From: Siphonodentalium dalli
Lineage: Eukaryota; Mollusca; Scaphopoda; Gadilida; Siphonodentaliidae
Direction of reading: 5' to 3'
NCBI GenBank assembly: GCA_032622095.1
Contig: CP136062.1
Span: forward strand, 199,833,887 to 199,897,886
DNA: 64,000 nt
Shown: piece by piece, positions 9,654 to 21,744 of the stretch
Layout: every line of letters begins with the position of its first letter
Numbering within the stretch: position 1 is the stretch's first letter
Translations under genes and position numbers: made by a program
Notes under the pieces: model-generated
The model's database searches: none
The model's input: the letters and a program-made list of their open reading frames with translations, nothing else
What the model was told of the DNA's origin: nothing

Positions 9654-11030
9654 TAAACTGTTCGAAAAAACAACACAGACTATGAACAAAACATTGTTCC
9701 AGAGCACCGGCTGCTATGGACAGACTGTATTACGAGACAAAATACACCATCATTTCCAAACACAGAATTTACCGCTAAAACTCTGCATTTTGTCCAAACT
9801 GCTACATGGACTGAGATCAAATGTCAATTGACAAAAATCAATCACATGTTTGTATCAAAGGGGGAGATTTCAGACACAATCATTCGACTTGCATGCACTT
9901 TAATTTGGAACACTAGTGCAGTATCCTGCTACCACCTTCCTTTGGCTCTTTGGTGACATCTATTTTGGTAATACATGTTTATTATATGACCTTGCCAAAG
10001 GATACAACAATAAAATGGCCTGGTTTACGAACATTTGTAAAGATGCAGGAGGGGGAAAATATGCATCATAACAATTGACAAATAGCGGATTTTTCCATGA
10101 ATTTTATGATATTTTTAGTACTAGATTTTTACTCAAATTTATAAATATAAACTTATTAATGGAACAGAAGGTGAAAGCAAAACTAGAGATTCTTCACCAC
10201 TGACCACACCCTTCATGTTCAACATGAACATACGTGTATTACCACCTTATACATAAGGTAATAAAAATAGGATATTGGGGAAAAAAACGTTGTAGGATGT
10301 GTTCGTTAACCAGGCTATTAAATCATTGTTGCCTAAAGCCGTTTCTCATCCTGATTGGCCAGCAGTACTCATATTTTCCTTCAACTACATTTGTAGATCT
10401 TTTCAGTTGACTATTTGACCTCAATAGACAACAAAAATAAAACTTAGTGTTGGGGACATAGCAGAGCAGCTGTTTGAATCCTAATTTACTACGGAGCCCA
10501 TTATACATATTCCAACCAAAAGGTAATATTGAGGTAATATTGATCTCTACAGGTATGCCATGATTGAAAGCTCTTGATTATAAATTAGCTATAATATGGA
10601 GAGCTAAAATTAATACTGAGCGAACTATCAGATTCACACAAATGAGTGCAGCATTAGATTATAGGAGTATGTCCTACAATCAGTTTCCATATGATCAAAT
10701 TTGAATATTTACATACTAAGTGTTGTCATCACTAAATCCAGCATTCTGATTGGTCGGCGCCCACGTGGCTAGTTGCAATTATTTCTCGGTGAATGCGCAA
10801 CAGCTAATAACTGCAAGCTCATAACAACATCGATACGTCATTTGGGTTTGGAAAGACGAACGCGTAATGTTTTGGGCGCATTTGGATTCGCGCAGGATTG
10901 ACTTAATAAATCATCGGGTTTCAATTGTTCCTGTTAACTTTTGCCAAGGGTGCTATCGGATATTTTGGGCTGGTTTTGTCACGATACACTTTTCGATTTA
11001 AATACATTTACAAAAGTGGCTTTTTCGCTA
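9654..11030. other. intergenic stretch, nothing recognised
   Basis: AT-rich sequence without a recognisable coding segment or repeat family. The ORF at 10323-10508 (minus) has no similarity that I can see. Confidence 0.5.
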
Positions 11031-11035
11031 AATGT

Positions 11036-11211
11036 ATATAAATATAAGGATCAACTGTCATGTGGACTGTTTTTATGGAGATGTAACCGTGAGGTAAGTG
11101 GTCATAACTTGTATGTAAAACCCTTTGGGTTTTACACAAGTTATGACCACTTACCTCACAGTTACATCTCCATAAAAACAGTCCACGTGACAGTTAATCC
11201 TTATATTTATA
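11036..11211. mobile_element. foldback element, about 176 bp
   Basis: Two arms of about 85 bp (ATAAATATAAGGATCAACTG and its complement CAGTTAATCCTTATATTTAT) meet at TAAAACCCTTTGGGTTTTA. The arms include GAGGTAAGTGGTCATAACTT. The 125-residue ORF at 10941-11318 is produced by reading through the hairpin. Confidence 0.8.
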
Positions 11212-11352
11212 CACCAAGGAGCAGTGTATTTATTTATTCCCTGAATGTTCTCCGATTTATTGAGTGTCTTATAATGAAGGTTTCCATTTTCTTCATTTTT
11301 TGCCAGCTGTTCGCTTGAGATAGAGTATTCTCTGTCCATCTCAGCAAACGAT

Positions 11353-11950
11353 ATGTTAAAGATACATAATCCAAATTAACGCTCTTTTATTACTATTTCT
11401 TTGGCTTCGGGGTAAAAAATATTTATTTGAGTCAAGAGACCCACCTATCAAAGTTATCAGATACCGATTTTTGAAATCTGTTATTTTTCACCTATTTTTC
11501 ACATCATTGGCGACCTAGCAAATATTTGATGAGCTAATCGACATACTCTCGATACCAAATTGCGTTGAACAAAATGTTGATATACAGTAATGCCCTTAGT
11601 AATCGACTACTTAAACACAGCAGAATTATGGGTAACTTTTCAGGATTTAGTTGGAAATATGGCTTTTGCCATTCATCGGGAACGCTCTCAGTGAGAGCGT
11701 TCCCGATGAATGGCAACAAGCCATATTTCCGACTAAATCCTGAAAAGTTACCCACAATTCTGCTGTGGTTAAGGGGTCGATTACTTAGAGCATTACTGTA
11801 TAACATGTTTTGAAATCTTTTATACAAGAGTTGACAGTGGTTAACATTACTATTTGGTAATTAATCAATTCTGATTATTAAAGCATCTATTGAAGAAATG
11901 TTGTATCTGATAATACAGGCACCATCGAATCAGATTGTGTACCTTTAAAC
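11353..11950 (+). repeat. dispersed repeat R3 (ATTACTATTTCTTTGGC), copy 1, interrupted
   Basis: Shares TTACTATTTCTTTGGCTTCG, AAAAAATATTT and TTGACAGTGGTTA blocks with 17929-18392 and 46905-48535. It ends GCATCTATTGAAGAAATGTT and nearby. It is split by the foldback MITE at 11585-11798. Confidence 0.7.
11585..11798. mobile_element. CAGTAATGCCC foldback MITE, full-length palindrome
   Basis: A 214-bp near-perfect palindrome, TA-flanked (11583-11584, 11799-11800), from CAGTAATGCCCTTAGTAATC to AGCATTACTG. The centre is GAACGCTCTCAGTGAGAGCG. It is inserted in R3 between GTTGATA and ACATGTTTTG; the other R3 copies run through that point (GTTGATAAATAACATGTTTT at 47190-47205). Confidence 0.92.
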
Positions 11951-12589
11951 ATCCACGGTCCAATTAGACACCATAAAACCAAAAAGATGCAGTGTATACT
12001 CATATCTATTAATAAACACAACAGTAACGGGGTTGTGATGGTCGGATATTAACTTTCAATAGGGGACGTTTTCAGTTATTGTCAGGCTAGCAGAAAATCA
12101 GATGATCGTCTCTGGTAAAGAGTATCCATGCCAACGTTTCCCAAAAGCAGTAAATAATAATACTAAAGAACATTCTAAATCAGTGTTCACACTGGGCAGA
12201 AAATGATTTTGGTAATTTATGAATTTTTTTTGGCCATTTTTCAGAAACTTTGGCCAAATTGAACAAGATCATCGTTGGAGCATGGCAAAATATGCCCATT
12301 AGCCATTTCGAATTGTACTACTGCTAAATACAATAACAATTTGACTCTTTATTTGAGTTTACAAAGAATATCTGATATACCCCTAATTTCAATGCCAAAT
12401 TGCAGTCAAAGTGTAAGTCGAACAAGGGCCATAATTCATGTGAAAATAATTGAACAGAACCCATATTTGAAATTGGCCTGCATTCTTATCTGGGAAATAC
12501 ACATACCAACTTTGGTTCCGAATCAAATAATCCAAATTGGAGTTATTGGTTGGAAACCAAAAATGTTAACAGACAGTCGAATTCTAAGT

Positions 12590-13480
12590 CTAACAAGAGC
12601 TACGCTGGGCGTGCAAAATACGCCCTCTCTTGGGTCGGCGGAAACTGGTAAAAAAGGGCCATAACTCTGGTAAAAATTGGTGGACGGAACTCAAATTTGA
12701 ACTTGACCTGTGTTTTGGTGGGAGAAAGTAATATACCAAATTATCATTGAATCCGATAAGCTCTAGTAAAGTTATCATCCGGACAACAAATTTCAGGGAT
12801 TTTCTAAGTCAAATTACGTAAAAAAAGGGGCCATAACTCTCGCAAAAATTATCGGATTAAAACTAAATTCGGACTTGAGCTGTATTTCGATATATGTAAT
12901 CCACAAAAAAACGGGTTTTGCGTATAAACATTCCAAAATCGAGTTATCATCCGGAAACCAAAAAACATAAGAAAAACTGAATTTTCCGAGTCGAAAAAGG
13001 GGCATAACTCTGCCAAAAATGGTCGGACAGAACCCAAGTTCGAACTTGACCTGTGTTTTGGTGGGAGAAAGTAATATACCAAAATTGGATTCATTCCGAT
13101 AAACTATACTAAAGTTATCATCCAAAAACGTCAAATAAGGGGCATAACTCCGGTGAAAATTGTGGGCGGAACCCAAATTCGAACTTGAACTTACTTTTCG
13201 GCTAATAAACCCACATACCAAATTTTATTAAATTTGGTTCACTCTAACTAAAGTTATCATCCGGAAACCAGGTTAACGGACGGACCAATACTATAATACG
13301 GCCGTTTTTTCAAACAGGCGTATAAAAAGGGCTGGGCATAACTCATGTAAAAATAATTAAACCAAAAATATTAACAGACATTTGGAAGGACGGTTGCCCA
13401 CAGACAAACTGATTACCCAATATGACCTTTTTTTCTTCTTCAAAAGGCTGCTTAAAGACTTTTTTTGAACTTGTTCGGGT
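12590..13480. repeat. degenerate tandem repeat, GGGCCATAACTC modules
   Basis: Four or five units of about 140-180 bp. Each has GGGGCATAACTCTGCC-like, CCCAAATTCGAACTTGA-like, GGTGGGAGAAAGTAATATAC and AAAGTTATCATCCGGA segments; the last leads into AACGGACGGACCAATAC. The minus-strand ORFs 12590-13221 are caused by the periodicity. A related array is at 45555-46365. Confidence 0.8.
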
Positions 13481-14330
13481 ATGTGAAACTGATAAGTCAG
13501 CATTCAGGTGCTATGCCAACTGGAGGAATGTAGCATTTTAGTAACATCGACGAAAATTTCAAGCAAATCGACCGTACCACTCCATAGAAATCATTTTCTG
13601 AACTACCCTCAATTGTAAATATTTACTTCTCAATTCGGGACGCAACTATCTGCGATAAACTAATGAACACGATTCCACCTTCGAGAATCACTGCAATTAA
13701 TAAATATGTAAGAATGACGATGTGTGTTGCCAATTTGGATGTAATATTTGTAAAAATAACTAATTTGAGCAAGATTTTCTCCATTTCGATTTGATCACTC
13801 TACCGCAGTGTTTCACATCACTTTAAAAACCGCAATGAAATCATCGAGAAAACTGGAACTAAATGAAAAATATAAAGAAACACTCACAAAAATGACTGAT
13901 AATTTCGAGTTGGACAAAAGTGATAATGGAAATGTGCATCACAAACACTGAGTTAGGTCTAAAGCTGGCAATGTATACCAACATAAATGAGCACTGATTC
14001 ACCTACATTGTCTTATGAAATTACAAAGCAGTAAAGTACATGTACATGTACACTGTAGAGTTTAGTGTCACTTGATTAAAAAAAGTATGTTATTCTAGCA
14101 GCCCATCATCATTGTTTTGATAAGGAAGCATGTGTGGCTTTTGATAAATTGTTATTCGTATACAGGCGAGCAACTGCTGATTACCTGGTAACGAATTAAG
14201 GGTTTCCTGGAAAGCTGATGATAATTTGAGAGGTCATTGCTGACTTGAAATGTTTTGGCCAAATTTTCCGAAACAATTGGCCATTGGCCAATTTGGCCAG
14301 ACAGCATGAACCATGTTCTCATTTAATTAT
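13481..14330. other. intergenic stretch, nothing recognised
   Basis: AT-rich, no convincing coding segment. Contains TGGCCAAATT-type short repeats near 14250-14300. Confidence 0.4.
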
Positions 14331-14335
14331 TTGTA

Positions 14336-15118
14336 CTTTTTATACCCCCCCCCCCCCCCCGCAACGAAGTTAGGGGGGTTATACTGGAATCAGCTTGTCC
14401 GTCCGTCCGTCCGTGGACACAAATTTGTCCTGAGTTTTTCTCAGTCGTTTTTTGATCAAGTTCCGTGAAACTTGGCACAGACATCAACCACCATGGGAAC
14501 CTGTGCACCTGCGATTATGACGTCTGTTGGACTTTTTTTGGTGGAGTTATCCCCCCTTTTTCGACTTAGTAAATTTTCGCAACATGTATACTTTTGTCCT
14601 AGCTTTTATTCCTACATTTTTCAGTCAATTTTTTAAAAACGTGGCACAGATATTTAGTACCATGGGAACTTGTGCACCTGCGATTATGACGTCTGTCCGA
14701 CATTTTTTGGTGGAGTTATCCCCCTTTTTCGACTTAGAAACTTTTTTGCAACATGCATAATTTTGTCCGAGCTTTTTATTCCTACATTTTTCGGTCAATG
14801 TTTTTTAATCTTGGCACTGATATTTAGTACCATGGGAACCTGTGCACCTGCGATTATGACGTCTGTCTGACATGTTTTGTGTGGAGTTATTCCCCTTTTT
14901 CGACTTAGAAATTTTTTCGCAACATACATAATTTTGTCCAAGCTTTTATTCCTACATTTTTTGGTCAATAGGTTTAAGATTAGTGTTATGGTTGTACACC
15001 TGCAATGGGAACTGTTATTTTAGTATTTCAACTAAATGTTTACTGACATGTGAAACATCTTAGTATTTTAAAAACAGGGGGGTATCCGTAGTCCCATTGG
15101 GACAGTCACACCTCTAGT
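14336..15118 (+). repeat. dispersed repeat with poly-C head and TCCGTCCG motif, internal tandem units
   Basis: Begins TATACC followed by a C run, then GGGGGGTTATACTGGAATCA and GTCCGTCCGTCCGTCCGTGG. Three or four units of about 170 bp follow, carrying ACCATGGGAACCTGTGCACC and GGTGGAGTTATCCCCC. It closes GGGGGGTATCCGTAGTCCCA and CACACCTCTAG. Overlapping ORFs at 14527-14870 come from the repeat. Confidence 0.8.
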
Positions 15119-15119
15119 T

Positions 15120-15790
15120 TCACATAAAACTGATCGATGCTTTTGCAGATTTTCGCGATGCCTGTGCCATACATTTGATGATTGAAAGTAATTTTCTTTT
15201 GCCTGGTAAGCTGAAAATAACCTGAGGTAAGTTTGACAAATTTGCTGTAAACTTGGACCATGTATCTTTAATACTTCGCAGGAGAATAACGTAGTAACCC
15301 TGGATGGCCTGGACCATATTCTTCTCTCCTAAAGTTGACAGTCAGTCTGATGATATGAGATATATACCAGATGACGAGACAAAGCGGTTCAGAAGAACAA
15401 AGTTGTTACTTCCTCGCTAGTATTCAGTATTCTCATTATTGAAGCATGAGAGTCCTGATCACCAATATATATTCACACAAATGGCACCCAAAGGAACTCT
15501 GACAGTGTCCACCAGAAACTCAGATCATGTGTACAAGACACCTGGACAAACACAAGAATCCTGGATAAAATGTTAATATAGGTCTGGTTTCTTGTGGATA
15601 ATGTTACCAGAGTTCTTGTGTACATGATCAAGGTTTTTTTATTATTTCAGTGTGATATTGGGAGGACGTAATAGATTGTTGGAACTTTCATCATCATTGA
15701 AAATATTGGTGGTGATCGGCCAGTATTCCGATGACACATTTGCTTCAGTCATTATCGATCATAATGGGTTCAGATGAGTAGCCCATGCAG
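15120..15790. other. intergenic stretch, nothing recognised
   Basis: No gene or repeat family recognised. A loose inverted pairing CTTGTGTACATGATC and GATCATGTGTACAAG occurs between 15524 and 15630. Confidence 0.4.
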
Positions 15791-15822
15791 GGACGTGGCT
15801 AGAGGTTCTCCATTGTGGGGGG

Positions 15823-16855
15823 GGGGGTGTCTACCTTGAAATTTCCAACTGCACGCCCCTTGAACCAGACCAGATGAAATTCCATTTGCACCCATCCCCC
15901 TTTGGGTTGGAAAATTCCAACTGGTACCTCAATCTTTCCAACTGTTGGAAATTTCCATCTTGACCTAAGGTTTGATAATTTCCAACTGATTTCAGACCAA
16001 AAGTAGAAAACTATGTTGGTGTTGGTCCAAAAACAATATATTCCCCACTGATTACTGGTTATAAATTCAAACGATGAGAACAATTTCAACTTTTATATAT
16101 GACTAGCAGGTGACCCGACTTCGTCCGGGCTTTTACCTTGAATTGACCATTTTGAAGGTCAAGGTCAGGTCGGGGTCACGATTTGACCCGTCGAAAACAC
16201 TCCCCCGACAAAAGTATCCCTAGGTATCAAATTTCGTCGAAATCCGTTAATTGTTTAATTTAATTTGAGTTAATTCTGCCTTTTTAATCAAGAGAAATGA
16301 TGGTACCCGTCCCTAAAAGAGGTACGTTTGTGGGTACCCGTTTCAAGGTGAAGTTCACCTCGGGCGGAAAAAAACTTAACCGATGAAAATCTGCCCCATT
16401 CCTTGGAACCCCTAAGGACGAAGACAGACATAAGAATCACACAACACGCTCATGTCTTGATACAGACACACTCACGTCTGGCCCCAGACATAAGAATCAC
16501 ACTACACGCATACGCTCTTTATCAATGACACTGGGGATACGAATGCTCTTTAACTATCAACGCGATTAAGCCTACAGTGCCAAGGACGGTAATTTTGGTG
16601 ACTGAGAGTGGAGAAGGGGTGCTCGGAGCTTCTCCAAAACAGTGGTAAACACTGCCCGTGTGTTTTTAACGTTAGATTGGAAGTTTGAGCTCAATCGGTC
16701 CAGCAGTTAGCTAACACACAGACAGAAGTCCCAAAATATATATTAGATGTAAAATACCCAACTAATGTGTCAGGAATGAAATTTCCAACTGTTGAAAATT
16801 TTGACCAAAGTTGGGGGAGGGGTACCCCTAAACCCCCGTCGCCAAGTGCCTCATT
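15823..16855. repeat. AATTTCCAACTG repeat interrupted by another repeat
   Basis: Blocks rich in AATTTCCAACTG occur at 15823-16094 and 16760-16855. They begin after a G run (15819-15828) and end GGGGTACCCCTAAACCCC. A piece in opposite orientation lies at 22180-22315 (CAAATGAAATTTCTCAGTTGG, CACGCCCC). The middle is occupied by the element at 16095-16748. Confidence 0.6.
16095..16748 (+). repeat. dispersed repeat starting ACTAGCAGGTGACCCGACTT
   Basis: Sits between TATATATG and ATATATATTAG, with head GACTAGCAGGTGACCCGACT and CGTCCGGGC. The tail is AACACACAGACAGAAGTCCC. The same head in reverse (AGCCCGGACGAAGTCGGGTC ACC) closes the repeat at 58207-58620. It could be the end of a retroposon; no coding capacity is visible and I cannot name the class. 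Confidence 0.55.
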
Positions 16856-16859
16856 GTTA

Positions 16860-17925
16860 ATTCACCCGGACAAGTTCTGTTCAGATTTAGGCAACTGGAT
16901 TTAGAACCCTGAGTAATTGACAGGTAATGAACAAGATTTTCTGTATAACACACTTGTTTAATATCAAATTTTGAATAATGCCATAAAATGTCATGTTTTA
17001 AAACAATCAGACCTATGATATAACACTCAGATGCATTGTGGGAAAGCAGACACCAGGATCAGCCTGGAGGCATTGAAATGTGTCACTTCTTCATTTTACA
17101 GTTAGAGTTGAGTTTGATGATTCTAATAATACTAATACAAGAGGTATGCATCAGAGATGCTGTGGTCGAGTTGTGGCTGAAGAAAATATGAACATACAAA
17201 CCAAATTTTGTCAAAATCAGTTTACGTTTGTTACATATATCGAGATGAGTAGCAAAATAATTTCAGACATGCAGTAAACAATCCAAATTAATGTGCTTTC
17301 GTCGCAAAATAAACACAGGAAACAATCAGGAGGTCGAACTCCTGAATAAAATTATTCGGGCAGGATTGGTTCAAAAACCAACTCATCCAAGAGATTCATG
17401 AGTAGAAGCCATGTTTAAAATTTTGTCAAAATAGAATTACATTTGGCGAAGTTATCAAGCATACATTGCGACAGACCGACGCCCACCATAATTCCTCAAA
17501 CCATTAGTTACACAACTCAACCAAAAATTGAAGAAGGCTGCTATTGATGTTTAACTTCAGCCTTGGATTTCTTTGATGACAGTCCGCTTCTCCCACTCAA
17601 ATAAATTATAGTTAGAGAGGAGTGACTTATTTCAACTTGAAGCCTCCAGGCTGGTGTTTGAGCTGGTTATATAGAAAAGCACAAATAATGAGATCCAAAC
17701 CTTTTGCAATTGATTTTTTTTCCCTTCTAAAAATATTTTTGACTCACGGTGAGTCACCGTCACCAGCTGCCATCTGTTATATTTATACAATACTAAAGGC
17801 TTAACCCATTTATAATTAAATACTTACTGATTATATAACTGTGAACATCCATCCAAATGAATAATAGACCATTCATTGTATAGATTTATAACTGAATGGG
17901 AGAATTATCCATTCAGTCATCAAAG
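16860..17925. other. intergenic stretch, nothing recognised
   Basis: AT-rich without a gene. The ORF 17080-17277 includes ACCAAATTTTGTCAAAATCA, a phrase typical of the GGGCATAACTC-type modules. About 17830-17930 looks like an AACCCTT-type MITE fragment (AATAGACCATTCATTGTATA, TCATCAAAGGGTT). Confidence 0.4.
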
Positions 17926-17928
17926 GGT

Positions 17929-18392
17929 TCAAGATGCATAATCCAAATTAACGCTCCCAAATTACTATTTCTTTGGCTTCGGGGGTAAATAATATTTGAT
18001 TTGAGGTGAGGAACCCACCCATTAAAGCTCAGAGTGATCAGATATAAAATTTGGAAATTTGTTATTTCTTGAGATGTATACTTATTTGTTGCCTGGAAAA
18101 AGTCGTCAAACCAACGGTCTCGAATAAAATTGCAGATGAAGATGGATGACTTTAAATCAAGTGGTAATACGGCCAAATTTTGTGATACTCAAAGATAATA
18201 TGGCCATATTTCGTTGAACAACATGTTGATCAATAACACATTTTGGTAAATTTTATACGATAGTTGATTAGATTTATTTTGTTATAATTTATAATTAATA
18301 GATTCTGATAACTGATGCGTATTTTGAAGAAATGTTGTTGTTGTAACTTGATGATATGGGGACCGTCTGATCAGATTGAGTACCTTTAAAAG
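17929..18392 (+). repeat. dispersed repeat R3, copy 2 (uninterrupted)
   Basis: From CATAATCCAAATTAACGCTC to GGGGACCGTCTGATCAGATT. It provides the empty-site reference for the insertions in copies 1 and 3: TTGATCAATAACAC and GCGTATTTTGAAGAAATG are contiguous here. Confidence 0.75.
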
Positions 18393-18451
18393 ACTGTGTG
18401 GCTTTAAAATATCATTCACTTGCATCTCATTGAAGGCTACCATTTAAAAAA

Positions 18452-18727
18452 GGTGTACTGTACACCAAATCTGGCCATTTATGGGACCATCTCCTTTTAT
18501 GTTCAACATAATATATGCAACAAATGAATGAATTTGAGCCATGGATTAGTGAAAAATATGCTCATGTGCTCTATGAATGATGCAAACAACATGGTAATTT
18601 TAATAAAAATAAGTTTATGACTCGAGACCATCCATGGCTCAAATTCATTCATTTGTTTCATATGTTCTGTTGAGAATAAAAGGAGATGGTCCCATAAATC
18701 GCTGGATTTAGTGTACAGTACCCATTT
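18452..18727. mobile_element. TTAA-type foldback MITE, intact copy
   Basis: Ends GGTGTACTGTACACCAAATC and GATTTAGTGTACAGTACC, with TTAA nearby on both sides. The arms include CATTTATGGGACCATCTCCT and AATGAATGAATTTGAGCCAT and pair over about 100 bp. The same element, disrupted, is at 20001-21526. Confidence 0.75.
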
Positions 18728-18983
18728 AACCCATTTGCTCCTGAATGAATAAATTCTCCCATTCAATACTAAAGGAAATTGGGAAAAGTCTATTCTTCAT
18801 TAAGGATGTACTATTGATGGAAGTTGATGTCTGGGAGACAAAAACCCTGTGGATTCCCATTGTTTCATTTGTAGGGATGTTTAGAAAATAAGTTCAATAA
18901 AAAGCCGTATGTGTGAACATCCCTACAGATGAATGGGAAACATGTAGCTACTCATCAGCAATTATCCAGATAACAAATGGTTA

Positions 18984-19492
18984 ACGCTTTCATGAAGAGA
19001 GCTGCGCCGCTGCAGAATTAAAGATCCTGTGCCAGTGCATTCTCATATATGCGAGTCTCACATATATAAGAGAATGCACTTGCTTACAAGGTACATATTG
19101 TTAGGCCAATGCATTCTCTTATATATGTGAGGGAGATTTCACTAAATTATAAACATAAGAAGGTTAACCCTTTCTATACTAAATGCTCATTGACGAGTTG
19201 TTATCCTGTAGGAAATGTTCAGACAATAAATTCAATAAAACGACCATATTGTTGAACTTATTATCAGAACATTTCACAGCAATAAATAGGACTCCTTCTG
19301 TACTTGTATTACCCATAGGGAGCCTCACATATATAAGAAAATGCAATGGCTTACAAGGTCAAGGTAAATATTGTTATGACAATGTATTCTATTATATATA
19401 CGAGGCTCCCTATGGGAGACTGGCATATAAAAGAGAATGCATTGGCACAGGGTTTTCGCAAAATTTCAGGAAGCTCCAGCCATGGAAGGGTT
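18984..19492. mobile_element. family-3 palindrome MITE, split by another MITE
   Basis: Left part 18984-19163 has GCTGCGCCGCTGCAG, GATCCTGTGCCAGTGCATTC and CTCACATATATAAGAG. Right part about 19314-19492 has CCCATAGGGAGCCTCACATA, AGGCTCCCTATGGGAGACTG and TTTCAGGAAGCTCCAGCCAT then GGAAGGGTTAA. The middle (19167-about 19313) is a partial AACCCTT/ATGAGTA element. The palindrome arms match family 1, but centre and ends differ. Confidence 0.65.
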
Positions 19493-19740
19493 AATAAAGG
19501 AATACTTATTTATAGGTAGTTACATGATTGCAAATGATTTATATGTAAAGATGCTCAAGGTAATAAGACCAAGAATAGCCTGTCTGTTGCCCTTATACAT
19601 CTACTAAACAGCCCTACATATGAATTGAAAACTGTTCCTCTGCCTGCTGTTCGCTAACATTGTCTGAATATTCCTATAAGAAACAATCATATATTCCATT
19701 GCATATTCAATAACTGAAGTGGAGTCCATTCAGCAATAAA

Positions 19741-19997
19741 AGGGTTAATCTCCCATTCAGCTATAAAACTATACGCCGGAATGGTCTACTATTCATCTGG
19801 AGGGATGTTCAGGAAATAAATGCAGATGACAGGCAAATGAACAGATAATACAACAGCAATAAAATTGTATTCCTAAACCCTAGTGGGAAATTTTCAAATC
19901 ATAAGTTCAACAAATGGCCTATGTCCATTCGTTGAAATTATTATCTCAGCATTTCCTAAGGGAACTACTCATCAATGAGTATTTGGTAAGGAAGGGT
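19741..19997 (-). mobile_element. MITE, AACCCTT/ATGAGTA family, near-complete
   Basis: Runs from AGGGTTAATCTCCCATTCAG through CGGAATGGTCTACTATTCAT to CATCAATGAGTATTTGGTAA and GGAAGGGTTT. It is the reverse-orientation counterpart of 207-466 and the best copy of the family here. Confidence 0.7.
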
Positions 19998-20000
19998 TTA

Positions 20001-21526
20001 AAGGGGTACTGTACACTAAATCTGGTCGTTTTTGGGACCTTCTCCTTTTATACTCAACAGAATATATGCAACAAATGAATGAATTTGAGCCATGGATTAT
20101 TGAAAAATACACTTGTGTGCTCTATGAACGATGCAAACAACATGGTAATTACATGTACAGTAAAACCTCTCTAAACCGTACACCCTTCGGACCGGCCCTT
20201 ATGTTCGGTTTAGAGAGGTGTTCGGTTTACAGAAAATCGCAAAACCATCGGAATATATTGCTGCCGTCAGTAAGAGTTATCGAGACCCGAACACCTCATC
20301 ACTGGTTACTTAAACTTTATTCAATAAACTACAAAATAAAACATAAATTGCAATAGATAAACATGCTATAATAAGAAATAAATATATGTATAGATAAACC
20401 AGGAAACACGGAAATTATACATTTTATGGTGATTCGCGGGTTTTTTAAATGTTGTTGATGTTAGATTTAAACTCTGAGCTATCGTTTTCCTGACGGCTCA
20501 TTAATTGTGATAAGTTGATTTAATAAAACTGTGATGGTAACAATAAACCACTGTCCTGTACTTTTAGCGAATTAGTGTTTAGTTTGGACAACTGTTGTGA
20601 AAACAAAGAGTCCATTCCAGCACAATAGCTGATGTAAAAACAACGTGTCACTTCTCTAATTATCTGTGAAGTCACCATTGTTCAATCAGTTTGTGATCTA
20701 AGCAAACATGTATCTATCTGTTTCTGCATGTATCCGAAGGTGGTGCAGTGCAGTATACCAATTCTGGTTTAAGCGCATCTAATTAGACACCTGTTGTTTT
20801 AATCCATTTCAAAACTTTGCCGATAGAAAGACCGCTAATTAAATTGGTATGCTGTGTGCATGCGCGTTCGTCTGGTATCACTTTCGGAATTTATTTAGAA
20901 TAAGATTAAATATAAATATGGCAGTATCTTTATTCTCAGGCATTATATTCGTTTTAATTTGTAAATAAATTTGATTAATGTACCAAGAACACTTTGTCCG
21001 TTTGTAACTAACTGTTGTCACTTGACGGTGATCGAGGTCACACACATGTCAACTCAAAAGCGGAAACGTTCACATCATTACCTTTTAACTGATTGCGTTC
21101 AGTCTAGCTCTTCCATCGCTTTAAGCGTTCGGATTTTGGAGGTAATCATTAATGTATTTGTTCACTTACGGACTAATAAAGCTGTCCGGAATTCGGAGTA
21201 CAGAGGTTTCGGTTTACAGAGGTAATAATTAGTGACAATGCACTTAGGTAAATTCGGGACCGAACAATTCGTTCGGAATTGAGAGGGGTTCGGATTGTAG
21301 AGGGTCCGGTTTGGAGAGGTTTCACTGTATAATGAAATTGATTTTATGACTCCAGCCATAAAATCATTTTCATTATAATTACCATGTTGTTTGCATTGTT
21401 CCGAGAGCACGCGAGTGTATTTTACACAATACCATGGCTCAAATTCATTCATTTGTTGCATATATTCTATTGGGTATAAAATGAGATGGTCCCATAAATG
21501 GTCGGATTTAGTGTACAGACCCCTTT
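20001..21526. mobile_element. TTAA-type foldback MITE carrying a pogo-like insertion
   Basis: Outer arms AGGGGTACTGTACACTAAAT and TTTAGTGTACAGACCCCT are those of the intact copy at 18452-18727, here separated by 1,170 bp of foreign element. Flanks read TTTAAAGGGG and CCCCTTTAA, consistent with a TTAA target. Confidence 0.8.
20158..21327. mobile_element. non-autonomous pogo/Tigger-like Tc1-mariner element, 1,170 bp
   Basis: Ends CAGTAAAACCTCTCTAAACC and GGTTTGGAGAGGTTTCACTG with TA on both sides (20156-20157, 21328-21329). Near both ends the phrase 'cggtttagagaggtgttcgg' recurs in inverted form. The CAGT(G/A)AAACCTCTCT terminus is one I associate with pogo-group elements. No transposase remains; the ORF 20971-21225 is not recognised. 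Confidence 0.8.
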
Positions 21527-21744
21527 AATTTAAGTTGCAAACAATCAAAATCAGTTGCAAATGATTTGGTATAACTCATGGTATATCACTTTGTGTAGTT
21601 ATAATTAATTGCTATCACCAAACTAGCACAACTACATGTAACATTTAAAGCTGTAACCTCAAGAAACAACGGAAATAGATTATATACAATTGGGAGAAAG
21701 TGGGAAATCAAACTCTGCCACTCAACATTTAGTGTTTACCTGGA

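Noticed and set aside
10941-11318. 125-aa ORF as a gene
   Set aside because: More than half of it is a read-through of the foldback hairpin at 11036-11211, and the rest has no domain.
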